Positions 1-8,045 of a stretch of DNA of 58,804 bases are shown piece after piece. Source of the stretch: a virus; the IMG/VR virus record IMGVR_UViG_3300021425_000041, positions 1 to 58,804 of that record; one strand, 5' to 3'. Each line of letters opens with the position of its first letter. The first letter of the stretch is position 1. The notes below the pieces were generated by a model. That model had not been told where the DNA came from. It made no database searches and saw only the letters and a program-made list of their open reading frames with translations. A program made the position numbers and the translations under genes.

Positions 1-696
1 CCAACTGCTTTGTTATCAGGTACAATTGAATTTGATATAAATGAAGATGGAAATTTTGATATAAATGATCTGTCGTTAATTTATCGATATATAATGGACT
101 TTGATCTTTACGAGACACGTGATGAACGAATTGAGCAGGAACTAAATTATGGACTTACTTTGAATAAAAACGATAATACGGAATTGTCAAAATTGCTTAT
201 GACCGAAAATGAGGATCTTTTGCTAATCGATACGATTTCAAATCAGGTAGAGAAAACGGATGATTATAACCAAGACTATATCTTGGATAAATTAGATAGA
301 TTGTACACCGATGGAAGTTTCGACATAGATGATGACGGGATTGTTTCAGCAAACGATGCAAGACTTTTGGTTAGATACTTTATGGGAAGAACGGGTTCTT
401 CTCTTACAAACGGATTAGTTGACGGATTTGGTTCTGCTACTAGATTTAAACCTTCTGATATTGAAAATTATTTACATGAGAAAACCGGTAAAAATATAGG
501 AAGAAAAATATTAAAGGATTTTATAGACTATAAAGAGAACGATCAACAAGACACACAGGGAAGTTATTTAGCACCTTATGCTACTACAATTGGTTTATAT
601 AGTGGTCTTGATTTGGTAATGGTGGCAAAATTGGGCAAACCTGTGAAGATTTTACCAAATTACCCAATAAACTTTTTAATAAAATATGATAGTTAA
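1..696 (+). CDS. Virion protein with dockerin-like calcium-binding repeats (5' end cut off)
   Basis: The reading frame is open from the first base of the window, so the N-terminus lies outside it. Two calcium-loop motifs of the dockerin/EF-hand type (pattern DxNxDGxxxxxD followed by a leucine-rich helix) are encoded at about 34-99 and 322-390: DINEDGNFDIND and DIDDDGIVSAND. In bacteria such modules bind Ca2+ and mediate protein-protein contacts; in T4-like marine phages similar repeats occur in long tail or baseplate proteins. The two copies are about 95 residues apart, not paired as in cellulosomal dockerins. The C-terminus is hydrophobic and ends in IKYDS. The next gene is a small baseplate-related protein, so a virion (tail or fibre) role is likely but inferred. 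Confidence 0.6.
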   Translation, partial: PTALLSGTIEFDINEDGNFDINDLSLIYRYIMDFDLYETRDERIEQELNYGLTLNKNDNTELSKLLMTENEDLLLIDTISNQVEKTDDYNQDYILDKLDRLYTDGSFDIDDDGIVSANDARLLVRYFMGRTGSSLTNGLVDGFGSATRFKPSDIENYLHEKTGKNIGRKILKDFIDYKENDQQDTQGSYLAPYATTIGLYSGLDLVMVAKLGKPVKILPNYPINFLIKYDS

Positions 697-708
697 ACAA
701 AACAGGGT

Positions 709-717
709 TATATTTAT
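709..717 (+). promoter_or_regulatory. Putative late promoter element TATATTTAT
   Basis: This is an exact copy of the recurrent 9-nt motif found before many virion genes of the window. It ends 31 nt before the ATG at 749. The leader contains a good ribosome site, AGGAG at 736-740. Confidence 0.55.
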
Positions 718-748
718 GTAGAGAAAAACCTATCTAGGAGACAAAATT

Positions 749-1300
749 ATGGCAGACAAAAACACTTATACACAATTCAATGGTCAAGGTGACCGACGTT
801 CAATGAAAGCAGGTGCTGATCTTGAAAATATTTATGATGGTGGAAAGGGTAGTATTTTTACAAATGGAGCACCTCCGTCACCAAGTGGTAAGGCAAGAGG
901 TCTTAATGAGCAAATTTCTAAAGGTGTTGACTTCTTTGGGGTTGGTAGAAATCATGTAGGTTCACTCGGTTCTGAACAAGAAGCGGCAACCGTTAATGTA
1001 GCAGGAACTGGAGATAAATCAACTGGAAAAAGAGGTGATTATTCACAAATCTCAGGATTCACTCCCAAGAAAAAACCAATGGGTGAATCAGACTTTGGTA
1101 AAAACCAAGGTGGGTTGAGATCAACTTGTAATTCTAGTTGGTACACCGCTGGACTAGATGCTGATGCAAAAGCATTGAAATATGGTACAAGTGGATCAAT
1201 AAGCAGATTTGCTTCAAGAGCATCTTCAACCCGACAAGGTGGTGCAAGTGCTTCATCCGATGGTTCGAGTCGTGGTGGTGCAAACCGTGGTGGTGCATAA
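749..1300 (+). CDS. Small virion protein sharing a motif with the large baseplate protein at 42995
   Basis: This 183-residue protein is rich in Gly and Ser and ends in RGGA repeats. Its middle contains GVDFFGVG, then SGF, then KKPMGESDFG. The same ordered motifs (GVNFFGYG, SGF, KKPMSESDYG) occur in the N-terminal third of the 796-residue baseplate protein at 42995-45385. The two therefore look paralogous over about 90 residues, although this copy lacks the large C-terminal part. The start is supported by AGGAG 8 nt upstream of the ATG. A baseplate or tail-associated role is inferred from that similarity and from the late-type promoter. No enzymatic motif is visible. Confidence 0.6.
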   Translation: MADKNTYTQFNGQGDRRSMKAGADLENIYDGGKGSIFTNGAPPSPSGKARGLNEQISKGVDFFGVGRNHVGSLGSEQEAATVNVAGTGDKSTGKRGDYSQISGFTPKKKPMGESDFGKNQGGLRSTCNSSWYTAGLDADAKALKYGTSGSISRFASRASSTRQGGASASSDGSSRGGANRGGA

Positions 1301-1333
1301 ACCTATTATTTTTCTTGCTTTTTTTCACCAGAA

Positions 1334-1355
1334 TGCATAACATATGAGTTATGCA
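1334..1355 (+). promoter_or_regulatory. Hairpin sequestering the start codon of the RuvC-like gene
   Basis: TGCATAAC (1334-1341) and GTTATGCA (1348-1355) form a perfect 8-bp stem with a 6-nt loop. The ATG of the next gene (1351-1353) lies inside the right arm, and no Shine-Dalgarno sequence is visible. It is not followed by a T-run, so it is not a terminator. It could control translation or be an operator for a dimeric protein. Confidence 0.45.
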
Positions 1356-1881
1356 AAAAAAATCCTATTGTTTGGGATTGGATATTAGTTCTACGGTTGT
1401 TGGTTATTGTGTATCTACTTCTAAAGAAAAAGTTACCAATGCCGGTTATATAGATGTTCGCAAAGAAACGAGCATCAAAGAAAAAGCACACAAAGTTGCT
1501 AATGAACTTGATAAATTGAATCTTGAACCATCTAAGATTATCGTAGAAGATACTTTAAGTGGATTTGGTGGAGGCAGAACAAGTCAACAAACTATTGTAA
1601 AACTTTCAAAGTGCAATGCAGTAATCAGTTATGTAACTGAAGCATTGTATGAAATGGATGTAGATCATGTTAATGTGTCGTCTCTACGTAAAGCAGTATT
1701 CGGTAAAAGTCGTGAACAAGGCAAAGATAGCAAGACTTTTGTACGTGAACAACTTGAGAAAAAGATTGATTTAAATCAATTTATTGTCTATAATAGTAGA
1801 AAAAATTATGATAAAAGGAACTATGATATGTTAGACGCAACCGTGGCATCCTTGTATCATTGGTATACTATTGACAATTGA
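1351..1881 (+). CDS. RuvC-like Holliday-junction resolvase / RNase H-fold nuclease
   Basis: The 176-residue protein has the acidic motifs of the RuvC family in order: GLDISST near the N-terminus (first Asp), IVEDT (Glu) followed by a Gly-rich loop GFGGGRTS, and DMLDA near the C-terminus (last Asp pair). RuvC-type enzymes cleave four-way junctions using two metal ions. In T4 the equivalent job of resolving packaging intermediates is done by endonuclease VII (gp49), an unrelated fold, so this enzyme may replace it. The gene lies just before primase and gp47/46, fitting recombination-dependent replication. Length matches bacterial RuvC. The start ATG is the first in frame, and its last codons overlap the primase start as TGATG. 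Confidence 0.7.
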   Translation: MQKKSYCLGLDISSTVVGYCVSTSKEKVTNAGYIDVRKETSIKEKAHKVANELDKLNLEPSKIIVEDTLSGFGGGRTSQQTIVKLSKCNAVISYVTEALYEMDVDHVNVSSLRKAVFGKSREQGKDSKTFVREQLEKKIDLNQFIVYNSRKNYDKRNYDMLDATVASLYHWYTIDN

Positions 1882-2807
1882 TGGGGATTTCCGAGCAAAA
1901 ACTACTTGCCTTGTTGCAGAAGGTATTGGGTGAAGGTAAAATCGTCTCTAAAGACGAAGCTATGTTTGTGTGTCCGTTTTCTCATCACAGAAAACCAAAG
2001 TTGGCAGTAAATTTATCTACACAAAGATGGCAAAGTTGGATTGATACAAATGCCAAAGGTCGTAGTATCTTTGCGTTATTCAAGAGGTTACAAGTTCCAA
2101 GCAACTATTTTGCTGAGTTATCCCGTATTGTTAAACTTCCAAAAAACTCAACCCTGGCAGACACCGAAGAACAATATGTTTCGTTGCCTTATGAGTTTAA
2201 AAGATTGACCGAAACGCATACGGATTTTTCATATGCAAAAGCAATGAAGTATTTAAAAAATCGTGGAATTGAATCTTATGATATAGAACGATATGATATT
2301 GGATATTGTGATAAAGGAGATTACGCAGGAAGAATCATTGTTCCATCGTATGATGTAGATAATAAATTAAATTATTTTCTAGCAAGAGATTTTACGGGTA
2401 ATGCTTATTTAAAATACAAAAATCCTCCTGTTAGTAAAGATGTGGTTGTATTTGAAAATCAAATTGATTTCTCTGAACCACTTATTTTGTGCGAAGGTGT
2501 ATTTGATGCTATGGCAATTCGTAGAAATGCTATTGCTTTACTTGGAAAGAATATTCCAAACAAATTAAAAATGCGACTTGTTCAACATGGTGTAAAAGAA
2601 GTCAGCATTGTATTAGATAATGATGCGTTTAAAAATGCGTTGTATTTATCAGAATCACTTATGAATGATAACATCAAAGTGAGATTAGTCAGAATGGGAT
2701 CAGAAGATGCCGCCGACTTGGGTTTTAAAAAGGTTATAGAAAGAATCAACTCAACCGACATTTTAGATTTTGGTCAGTTGATGCAACAGAAGTTATGCTT
2801 GAATTAA
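1881..2807 (+). CDS. gp61: DNA primase, gp61-like, with degenerate zinc ribbon
   Basis: This 308-residue primase has an N-terminal zinc-ribbon-like segment (residues 31-63) and a Toprim domain. The Toprim motifs are LILCEGVFDAMA (catalytic Glu) and SIVLDNDAF (DxD-like metal site). Primases of T4-like phages make the RNA primers for lagging-strand synthesis with a gp41-type helicase. The ribbon keeps the family pattern CPF..H.KPKL...W..W but only Cys31 remains. The other ligand positions appear as Ser34, Ser52 and Asp55, so zinc binding is doubtful. An upstream TTG is in frame, but the ATG overlapping the preceding stop by one base (TGATG) is preferred and implies translational coupling. The 3' end overlaps gp47 by 13 nt. 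Confidence 0.75.
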   Translation: MGISEQKLLALLQKVLGEGKIVSKDEAMFVCPFSHHRKPKLAVNLSTQRWQSWIDTNAKGRSIFALFKRLQVPSNYFAELSRIVKLPKNSTLADTEEQYVSLPYEFKRLTETHTDFSYAKAMKYLKNRGIESYDIERYDIGYCDKGDYAGRIIVPSYDVDNKLNYFLARDFTGNAYLKYKNPPVSKDVVVFENQIDFSEPLILCEGVFDAMAIRRNAIALLGKNIPNKLKMRLVQHGVKEVSIVLDNDAFKNALYLSESLMNDNIKVRLVRMGSEDAADLGFKKVIERINSTDILDFGQLMQQKLCLN

Positions 2808-3499
2808 AAAATAAGTTAAAGAATGTAGAAAAAGTATATCACCTAGCAGACATTCACATTCGCAATGTAAAACGTCACACCGAGTATTCAACCGTGTTTG
2901 ACAATTTCTATGAACAAGTAAAATCTGACAACTACGAAAATGCTATTATTTTTATTGGTGGAGATATTGCTCATGCCAAAACAGAAATGTCCCCCGAACT
3001 TATTCAACAAATTTCAAACTTTCTTCGTAAATGTTCTCAATTACATCCTACTATTGTAATTGCGGGTAATCACGATTGTAATTTAAATAATCCTGATCGT
3101 CTTGATGTACTATCTCCAATTATGAGCATGATGGACGATGACAATTTATATTATTTAAAAGATACTGGTGTGTACAAAATAGGTGATGTAGCAATAAGTG
3201 TATTTGGTATTTTTGAAGAACCAACTGAATATATACACGGAGACGAAATAGATGATCCTTCAATTAACACAAAAATTGCAGTATATCACGGAGCAATAAG
3301 ACGAAGCACAACTGATGTTGGATATATTGTAGTTGGTGGTGATTTGACTCTTCCTCAATTTGATGGATATGATATTGTTATGCTTGGTGATATTCACAAG
3401 TATCAGGTATTACAAGAATATAAAACTGAGCATAGATTTATTCCAGAAAGTAAACTTGATTCGTATAAATTAGATGGGTGGGACATTTGCAATGAATAG
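2795..3499 (+). CDS. gp47: gp47-like SbcD/Mre11 nuclease, N-terminal catalytic part of a split gene
   Basis: The 234-residue product carries the metallophosphoesterase motifs of SbcD/Mre11: ADIH (residues 18-21), GGDIAHAK, GNHDCN, YHGA and GDIHK. T4 gp47 is about 339 residues and acts with gp46 in double-strand-break resection and recombination-dependent replication. Here the homology stops abruptly after LGDIHKYQVLQEY. The last roughly 25 residues look unrelated, then a TAG stop follows. The rest of gp47 (beginning around NKPVVVYSGS.IQQNHGE) is encoded almost 1 kb downstream at the start of the 4357 gene. All catalytic motifs are on this fragment, so a split, reassembling nuclease is possible. 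The end overlaps the inserted glycosyltransferase-like gene by 8 nt. Confidence 0.75.
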   Translation: MLELKNKLKNVEKVYHLADIHIRNVKRHTEYSTVFDNFYEQVKSDNYENAIIFIGGDIAHAKTEMSPELIQQISNFLRKCSQLHPTIVIAGNHDCNLNNPDRLDVLSPIMSMMDDDNLYYLKDTGVYKIGDVAISVFGIFEEPTEYIHGDEIDDPSINTKIAVYHGAIRRSTTDVGYIVVGGDLTLPQFDGYDIVMLGDIHKYQVLQEYKTEHRFIPESKLDSYKLDGWDICNE

Positions 3500-4367
3500 A
3501 TTTTTAATAAAGTGCGAAAATCTTGACATCGGTGATGTATTATTTGCAAGTAGCATTGCAAAAAAAATTAAGCAAGAAAATCCTCCGTGTGAAGTTGACT
3601 TTAATGTAAATTATTTACAAACACTTGAGTTGATGAGTAACAATCCATATATAGATAATGTATATTACAAAAATAATGGTAGTGACTATACAACAACGCA
3701 TCTGTTAAACAAAAGTAGTCACGACTTGGATGTATCCACTTCCGTTGTATCACAATATCAACAAATGTGTGGAATAAAAAGTTTCGACGATACCTTTGAA
3801 ATTTTTACAAATCAAACCAGTGACTACGCAATTGAGTCTAGCATGAAAGAGTTAATTGAAATTGAATATTGGAATTCAGATATAATAAAAATATGCTATG
3901 TAATGGATTGGGATAGAAAAAGTTATTTACTGGATGATTATGATGATATACCAAATACAAGAAACACCCACTCAATAATAGAATGTTTAAAAAATGATGA
4001 TAAAATAATTTTATTTGCGATTGGAATTGAATCAAGGGATTCCAAGAATTTTCCGAGTATAAACTCATCGAGTAAGTTTTGTTTTACGGCAAGTTTAATA
4101 AAAAACTCTGATTATGTAATTGGTCCCGAGGGTTGTTTAACTAATATGTCAGCTGCACTTGATGTAAATACTATTATTACAACCGATTACATTCAGTATA
4201 CTTATGGACCAAATGGAACTAAAACCGATAAAACAAAAAATTATACAGAACCATTTTTAGGTCCTTTAAAATACTTTCCAAATGGAAATCATATTCACCT
4301 TGATCCATATTTGAGTGATCGTGAAGTAGGAGAAGAAGTTTTAAAAATTGTGACAGATGGAAGATAA
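3492..4367 (+). CDS. Glycosyltransferase family 9-like protein inserted in gp47
   Basis: The 291-residue protein resembles ADP-heptose:LPS heptosyltransferases (GT9). The N-terminus has a beta strand followed by IGDVLFASSIAKKIK (residues 13-27), as in the family's first Rossmann loop. Near residues 203-226 is IKNSDYVIGPEGCLTNMSAA, like the GT9 donor-binding segment IGPxSG..H.AaA, with the usual His replaced. GT-B enzymes transfer sugars to glycans. Here the role could be modification of host surface glycan or of phage components, or the enzyme may be degenerate. It sits exactly between the two halves of gp47, an unusual place for a cargo gene. I chose the ATG at 3492 because the family starts there. 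A copy of the repeated hairpin lies at codons 96-105. Function is moderately uncertain. Confidence 0.5.
   Translation: MNRFLIKCENLDIGDVLFASSIAKKIKQENPPCEVDFNVNYLQTLELMSNNPYIDNVYYKNNGSDYTTTHLLNKSSHDLDVSTSVVSQYQQMCGIKSFDDTFEIFTNQTSDYAIESSMKELIEIEYWNSDIIKICYVMDWDRKSYLLDDYDDIPNTRNTHSIIECLKNDDKIILFAIGIESRDSKNFPSINSSSKFCFTASLIKNSDYVIGPEGCLTNMSAALDVNTIITTDYIQYTYGPNGTKTDKTKNYTEPFLGPLKYFPNGNHIHLDPYLSDREVGEEVLKIVTDGR
3777..3806 (+). repeat. Repeated hairpin element, copy 1 (inside glycosyltransferase-like gene)
   Basis: AAAAGTTTC and GAAATTTTT arms flank a 12-nt loop GACGATACCTTT. The arms pair throughout if a G-U wobble is allowed. It matches copies at 13370-13398 and 49524-49552, with one extra T in the loop. 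Read in the gene frame it encodes KSFDDTFEIF. Confidence 0.7.
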
Positions 4368-6957
4368 AGAAAATTATATAAAAATAACAAGACACAATAA
4401 GAATAAACCTGTTGTGGTTTATTCTGGTAGCATGATTCAACAGAATCATGGAGAAAAACCTTATGGCCATGGTTATGTATTATGGGACGTACCAAAAAGA
4501 AAACACACACACCACGAAGTTCAAAATGATTATGGATATTATACAATCGAGGTTCGCGATGGTAAATGTGTAAGTGATCTTAGTAAACTTCCAAAAAAAG
4601 CAAGATTGCGTGTAAAGGTATTTAATACAACGGCAACTGAGACTAAAGAAATTATTGCAGAGATTCGTAAGCAAACTAACATAACAGATTTAAATGTAAC
4701 AAGATGCGATGCTATATCTGAGGCAAAAAAGTTTGATCGTGATAATAAATTTGACTTTGGTGACATTTCACTCGTTCAAGTTCAAAATGATTTAATAGAA
4801 GATTATCTTCGTAGAAATTTTGTCGTTGATGACGACCAGATCAAAACTGCTTTAGATATTAACAAAGAAGTTAATGATAAACTCGTAGTAAAAGAAGTTC
4901 TACGTAATTGTATTTGGAAACCAAAGAAGTTTGAGTTTGGGAATATGTTTAGTTACGGTGATGGAAATGTAATTGACTTTTCAAATATGAAAAGTGTTAT
5001 GGGATTATTTGCATCAAATGCAAGTGGAAAAAGTAGTGTAATGAGTGCATTGAGTTTTTGCTTATTTGATAAATGTGATCGTGCGTTCAAGGCATCTCAT
5101 GTTCTTAACACTCAAACCGAATCATTTTATTGTAAACTAAACTTTGAAATAGGTGGAGTAGATTATTTTATTGATCGTCAAGCAACAACAAAGAAAAATG
5201 GTGATGTAACTGTTGTGGTAGACTTTTGGAAGCATGATGCTGACGGTAATACGATATCATTGAATGGAGAGCAACGAGCAGGAACAAATGCCATAATCCG
5301 TGATCATGTAGGTTCGTATGATGACTTTGTTTTGACTACATTAAGTTTGCAAAATAATAATGCAATTTTTATAGACAAAAGTCAAAGTGAAAGAAAAGAT
5401 TTACTTGCTCAATTTATGGGTATAGATACTTTTGATCAATTACACTCAACTGCATCTGAAGATATCAAAGAAATTAATGCTTTGTTAAAAAGATTTAATC
5501 GTGAAGACTTCGATGAAACTCTTGCCGAAGTTAAAGAAAAACTTGACAATGTAAATCAACAATATAATGAACAGGATAGCAAGACTAACATTGCACTTCT
5601 TGAGCAAAAAAGATTAAACAAAGAACTTGCTGACAAAAATGCTTTATTTAAAACCTGTTCATTTGATAAAAATGCAGTTGATATAGACAAACTAGAATTT
5701 AATAAAAATAATTTAAAAGATAGACTTTATGTCGCAAACGAAAATAGGGAAGATGAATCCACAAGAAAAAAGAATTTAAATAAGCAGAAAAAGGAATATA
5801 CAAATAAAATTAATGAATTAAATGGTGTAAATGAAAAATATATCGAAGTATTAAAAGTTCGTGAAGAAATAACTAAAGTTGATAAAGATTTGGCAGTATT
5901 AAGAACTTCAGTTAATGCTAAACTTGATAAATTGAAGCATTATGATAGTCATGAATATGATCCAAAGTGTAAATTTTGTGTTACAAATTCTAAAAACTTA
6001 ATTGAAAGTGCTGAACAAACGAAAATTGAACTTGATACGGATAAAGCAGCTGCTGATGAACTTGTTACTCAGAAAAATGATTTAACAAAAATATTAGATG
6101 ACAACAAAGACACAGAATCGAATTACGAATTATTGAATGATTTAAAAAATAAATCTTCACAAATAATATTTGAAATCAATGAAGCAGATTCAAAAGTTCT
6201 TGCACTATCTAGTATGATTCAATCTCTTGAAAAGGATATAGTTTTAAATGATAAAAATATTACAGAATATTATGAATGCAAAGATATAATTGAATTTAAT
6301 AAAAATCTTCAAGTTGAAGTAGATGAATTGCAAAATAAACTATCAGATGTAAATGCGATTGTAAACGCAGAAACAGAAAAACTTCAAACTTTATTTGGTG
6401 AAGTTAAAATTGTTGAAAAAGAACATGAAGATATTCTTGCTTCTATCGAAGAAGCAAAAGGATATGAACGAAAAAAACGAGGATACGAACTTTATCTTGA
6501 TGCAGTTAAACGAGACGGTATATCATACGAACTTATTTCTAAAACCATCCCGAGCATTGAAAGTGAAGTTAATAACATTCTTTCTCAAATCGTTGATTTC
6601 GGTATGAATCTTGAAATGGATGGAAAGCACATTTATTCTAAGATTACATATGAAGACCGTCACTGGCCACTTGAGATGTGTAGTGGTATGGAACGATTCA
6701 TAAGCAGTATTGCAATGCGTGTAGCACTTATCAATGTAAGCAGTCTTCCTCGTTCTAATTTCCTTGTTATTGACGAAGGGTGGGGTACATTAGACGGAGA
6801 CAATATCAGTAGTGTATTTAATTTATTTACTTATCTAAAAGGTCAGTTTGAGTTCATCATGGTCATTAGTCATTTGGATGTTATGCGAGATATGGTAGAC
6901 GAAATTGTAGAAATTCAAAAAGAAGGTTCATTTAGTAAGATAAAATACGGAGCATAA
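4357..6957 (+). CDS. gp46: Fusion of gp47 C-terminal part with gp46 (SbcC/Rad50-like ATPase)
   Basis: The 866-residue protein starts with about 20 unplaced residues. Residues 13-180 then match the capping region of gp47/SbcD (NKPVVVYSGS, QQNHGE, LWDV, NDYGYYTI). After that comes a complete gp46/Rad50-type ATPase. A P-loop ASNASGKSS is at 219-227, with Ala in place of the usual first Gly. Long coiled coils flank a zinc hook CKFC at 538-541. An ABC signature CSGME is at 775-779 and Walker B FLVIDEG at 802-808. SMC-like gp46 drives DNA end processing with gp47. In T4 the two genes are separate. The ATG overlaps the preceding gene by 11 nt, and no strong ribosome site is visible, so the exact start is uncertain. 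Confidence 0.8.
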   Translation: MEDKENYIKITRHNKNKPVVVYSGSMIQQNHGEKPYGHGYVLWDVPKRKHTHHEVQNDYGYYTIEVRDGKCVSDLSKLPKKARLRVKVFNTTATETKEIIAEIRKQTNITDLNVTRCDAISEAKKFDRDNKFDFGDISLVQVQNDLIEDYLRRNFVVDDDQIKTALDINKEVNDKLVVKEVLRNCIWKPKKFEFGNMFSYGDGNVIDFSNMKSVMGLFASNASGKSSVMSALSFCLFDKCDRAFKASHVLNTQTESFYCKLNFEIGGVDYFIDRQATTKKNGDVTVVVDFWKHDADGNTISLNGEQRAGTNAIIRDHVGSYDDFVLTTLSLQNNNAIFIDKSQSERKDLLAQFMGIDTFDQLHSTASEDIKEINALLKRFNREDFDETLAEVKEKLDNVNQQYNEQDSKTNIALLEQKRLNKELADKNALFKTCSFDKNAVDIDKLEFNKNNLKDRLYVANENREDESTRKKNLNKQKKEYTNKINELNGVNEKYIEVLKVREEITKVDKDLAVLRTSVNAKLDKLKHYDSHEYDPKCKFCVTNSKNLIESAEQTKIELDTDKAAADELVTQKNDLTKILDDNKDTESNYELLNDLKNKSSQIIFEINEADSKVLALSSMIQSLEKDIVLNDKNITEYYECKDIIEFNKNLQVEVDELQNKLSDVNAIVNAETEKLQTLFGEVKIVEKEHEDILASIEEAKGYERKKRGYELYLDAVKRDGISYELISKTIPSIESEVNNILSQIVDFGMNLEMDGKHIYSKITYEDRHWPLEMCSGMERFISSIAMRVALINVSSLPRSNFLVIDEGWGTLDGDNISSVFNLFTYLKGQFEFIMVISHLDVMRDMVDEIVEIQKEGSFSKIKYGA

Positions 6958-6971
6958 AACATATTTAGATA

Positions 6972-6980
6972 TATATTTAT
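6972..6980 (+). promoter_or_regulatory. Putative late promoter element TATATTTAT
   Basis: An exact copy of the recurrent motif lies in the 43-nt gap after gp46, ending 20 nt before the ATG at 7001. No Shine-Dalgarno sequence is seen in the short leader. Confidence 0.55.
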
Positions 6981-7000
6981 TATGTACCTGAATTGTATTT

Positions 7001-8044
7001 ATGGAAAATTCCGAAGAAAATCAAAAAGTCCAAGAAACCCTGATTAAAGCAGGATTGCGTAAAGGATACTTTACACTTGTAGAGGGTGTATATGACCCTG
7101 GCATTTTAAAAGCAGTATTTCTAGCAGGTGGTCCTGGTTCTGGTAAATCTGCTACCGTTGATACACTATTCAATTTTCCACCGGATGCAAGAAATTTATC
7201 ACCAAGTGGATTAAAGATTGTTAATAGTGATCCTGCATTTGAGATATTACTAAAAAAAGCAGGATACGATTTAAATCTTGCTAAGATGGATGACAAATCA
7301 TTTGCTAAAGTAACAAGTGATGATCCAAATAGCATTCGTTCCCGTGCGAAGAAAATTATGCTTAAACAATTTGAATTATTTAAAGATGGTCGTTTGGGTG
7401 TTATCGTTGATGGAACGGGTGACAATTATAGCAAAATATCAAAGCAAAAACAAGAACTTGAAAAACTTGGATACGATTGCTATATGGTGTTTGTAAATAC
7501 AACATTAGATGTGGCACAAGAAAGAAACGCAATGCGTAAAAGAAAACTTCCAAGAAAAATAGTAAAAGATATTTGGACAGATGTTCAAAAAAATCTTGGT
7601 AAGTTTCAAGGTTTATTCAAAGCAAACTTTGTTATAGTAGACAATTCAGAAGATACTCGTAGTAAAACTAAACCTGGTAGATTAGATTTAGTTCCACGAT
7701 TAATGAAAGAAGTTGCAAGATTTATATCCAAACCAATTAAAAATCCAATTGGAAAGAAATGGATTAAAATGATGATGGCACATGATAAAATGAGTAAAAG
7801 TGGTGATAAAAGAAATCGTGTTACAGAAGAACTTGATTTAGTAAAGATGGAAGATGTTGTTCTTCCTATGGATTTGGAAAGACATTTGAGTCGTTCTATT
7901 CATGTAATTAAAAAATTTAATTTAAACGAAAGAAAGAATTTAGCAGTATTAACACGATTAGTGGAAAGTTTACAACTTAGCAGAAATCAGTTAGTAAAGT
8001 ATTTTCATAAAATCCGTACCATGAAATTTAAAGGAGAAGATTGA
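7001..8044 (+). CDS. P-loop kinase, zeta-toxin/polynucleotide-kinase-like
   Basis: In this 347-residue protein a Walker A motif GGPGSGKS lies near residue 45, followed by a buried strand VIVDGTGD and a lid-like basic segment RNAMRKRKLPRK. This is the layout of small-molecule or nucleic-acid kinases related to zeta toxin and T4 Pnk. The C-terminal third is helical and basic. Substrate cannot be read from the sequence. It leads a run of closely spaced genes that includes an adenylyltransferase/ligase-like protein at 8926, so a role in RNA or nucleotide repair is an inference worth testing. The start is the first ATG after a late-type promoter. Confidence 0.6.
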   Translation: MENSEENQKVQETLIKAGLRKGYFTLVEGVYDPGILKAVFLAGGPGSGKSATVDTLFNFPPDARNLSPSGLKIVNSDPAFEILLKKAGYDLNLAKMDDKSFAKVTSDDPNSIRSRAKKIMLKQFELFKDGRLGVIVDGTGDNYSKISKQKQELEKLGYDCYMVFVNTTLDVAQERNAMRKRKLPRKIVKDIWTDVQKNLGKFQGLFKANFVIVDNSEDTRSKTKPGRLDLVPRLMKEVARFISKPIKNPIGKKWIKMMMAHDKMSKSGDKRNRVTEELDLVKMEDVVLPMDLERHLSRSIHVIKKFNLNERKNLAVLTRLVESLQLSRNQLVKYFHKIRTMKFKGED

Positions 8045-8045
8045 T

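Noticed and set aside
1871-1899. TTGACA at 1871 as a promoter for the primase gene
   Set aside because: No -10-like hexamer at the right distance; the sequence is GC-containing coding DNA.
4385-4420. RHN before the gp47 continuation suggesting an intein C-terminal junction
   Set aside because: The next residue is Lys, not Cys/Ser/Thr, there is no N-terminal intein block after LQEY, and the intervening gene has its own start and stop.
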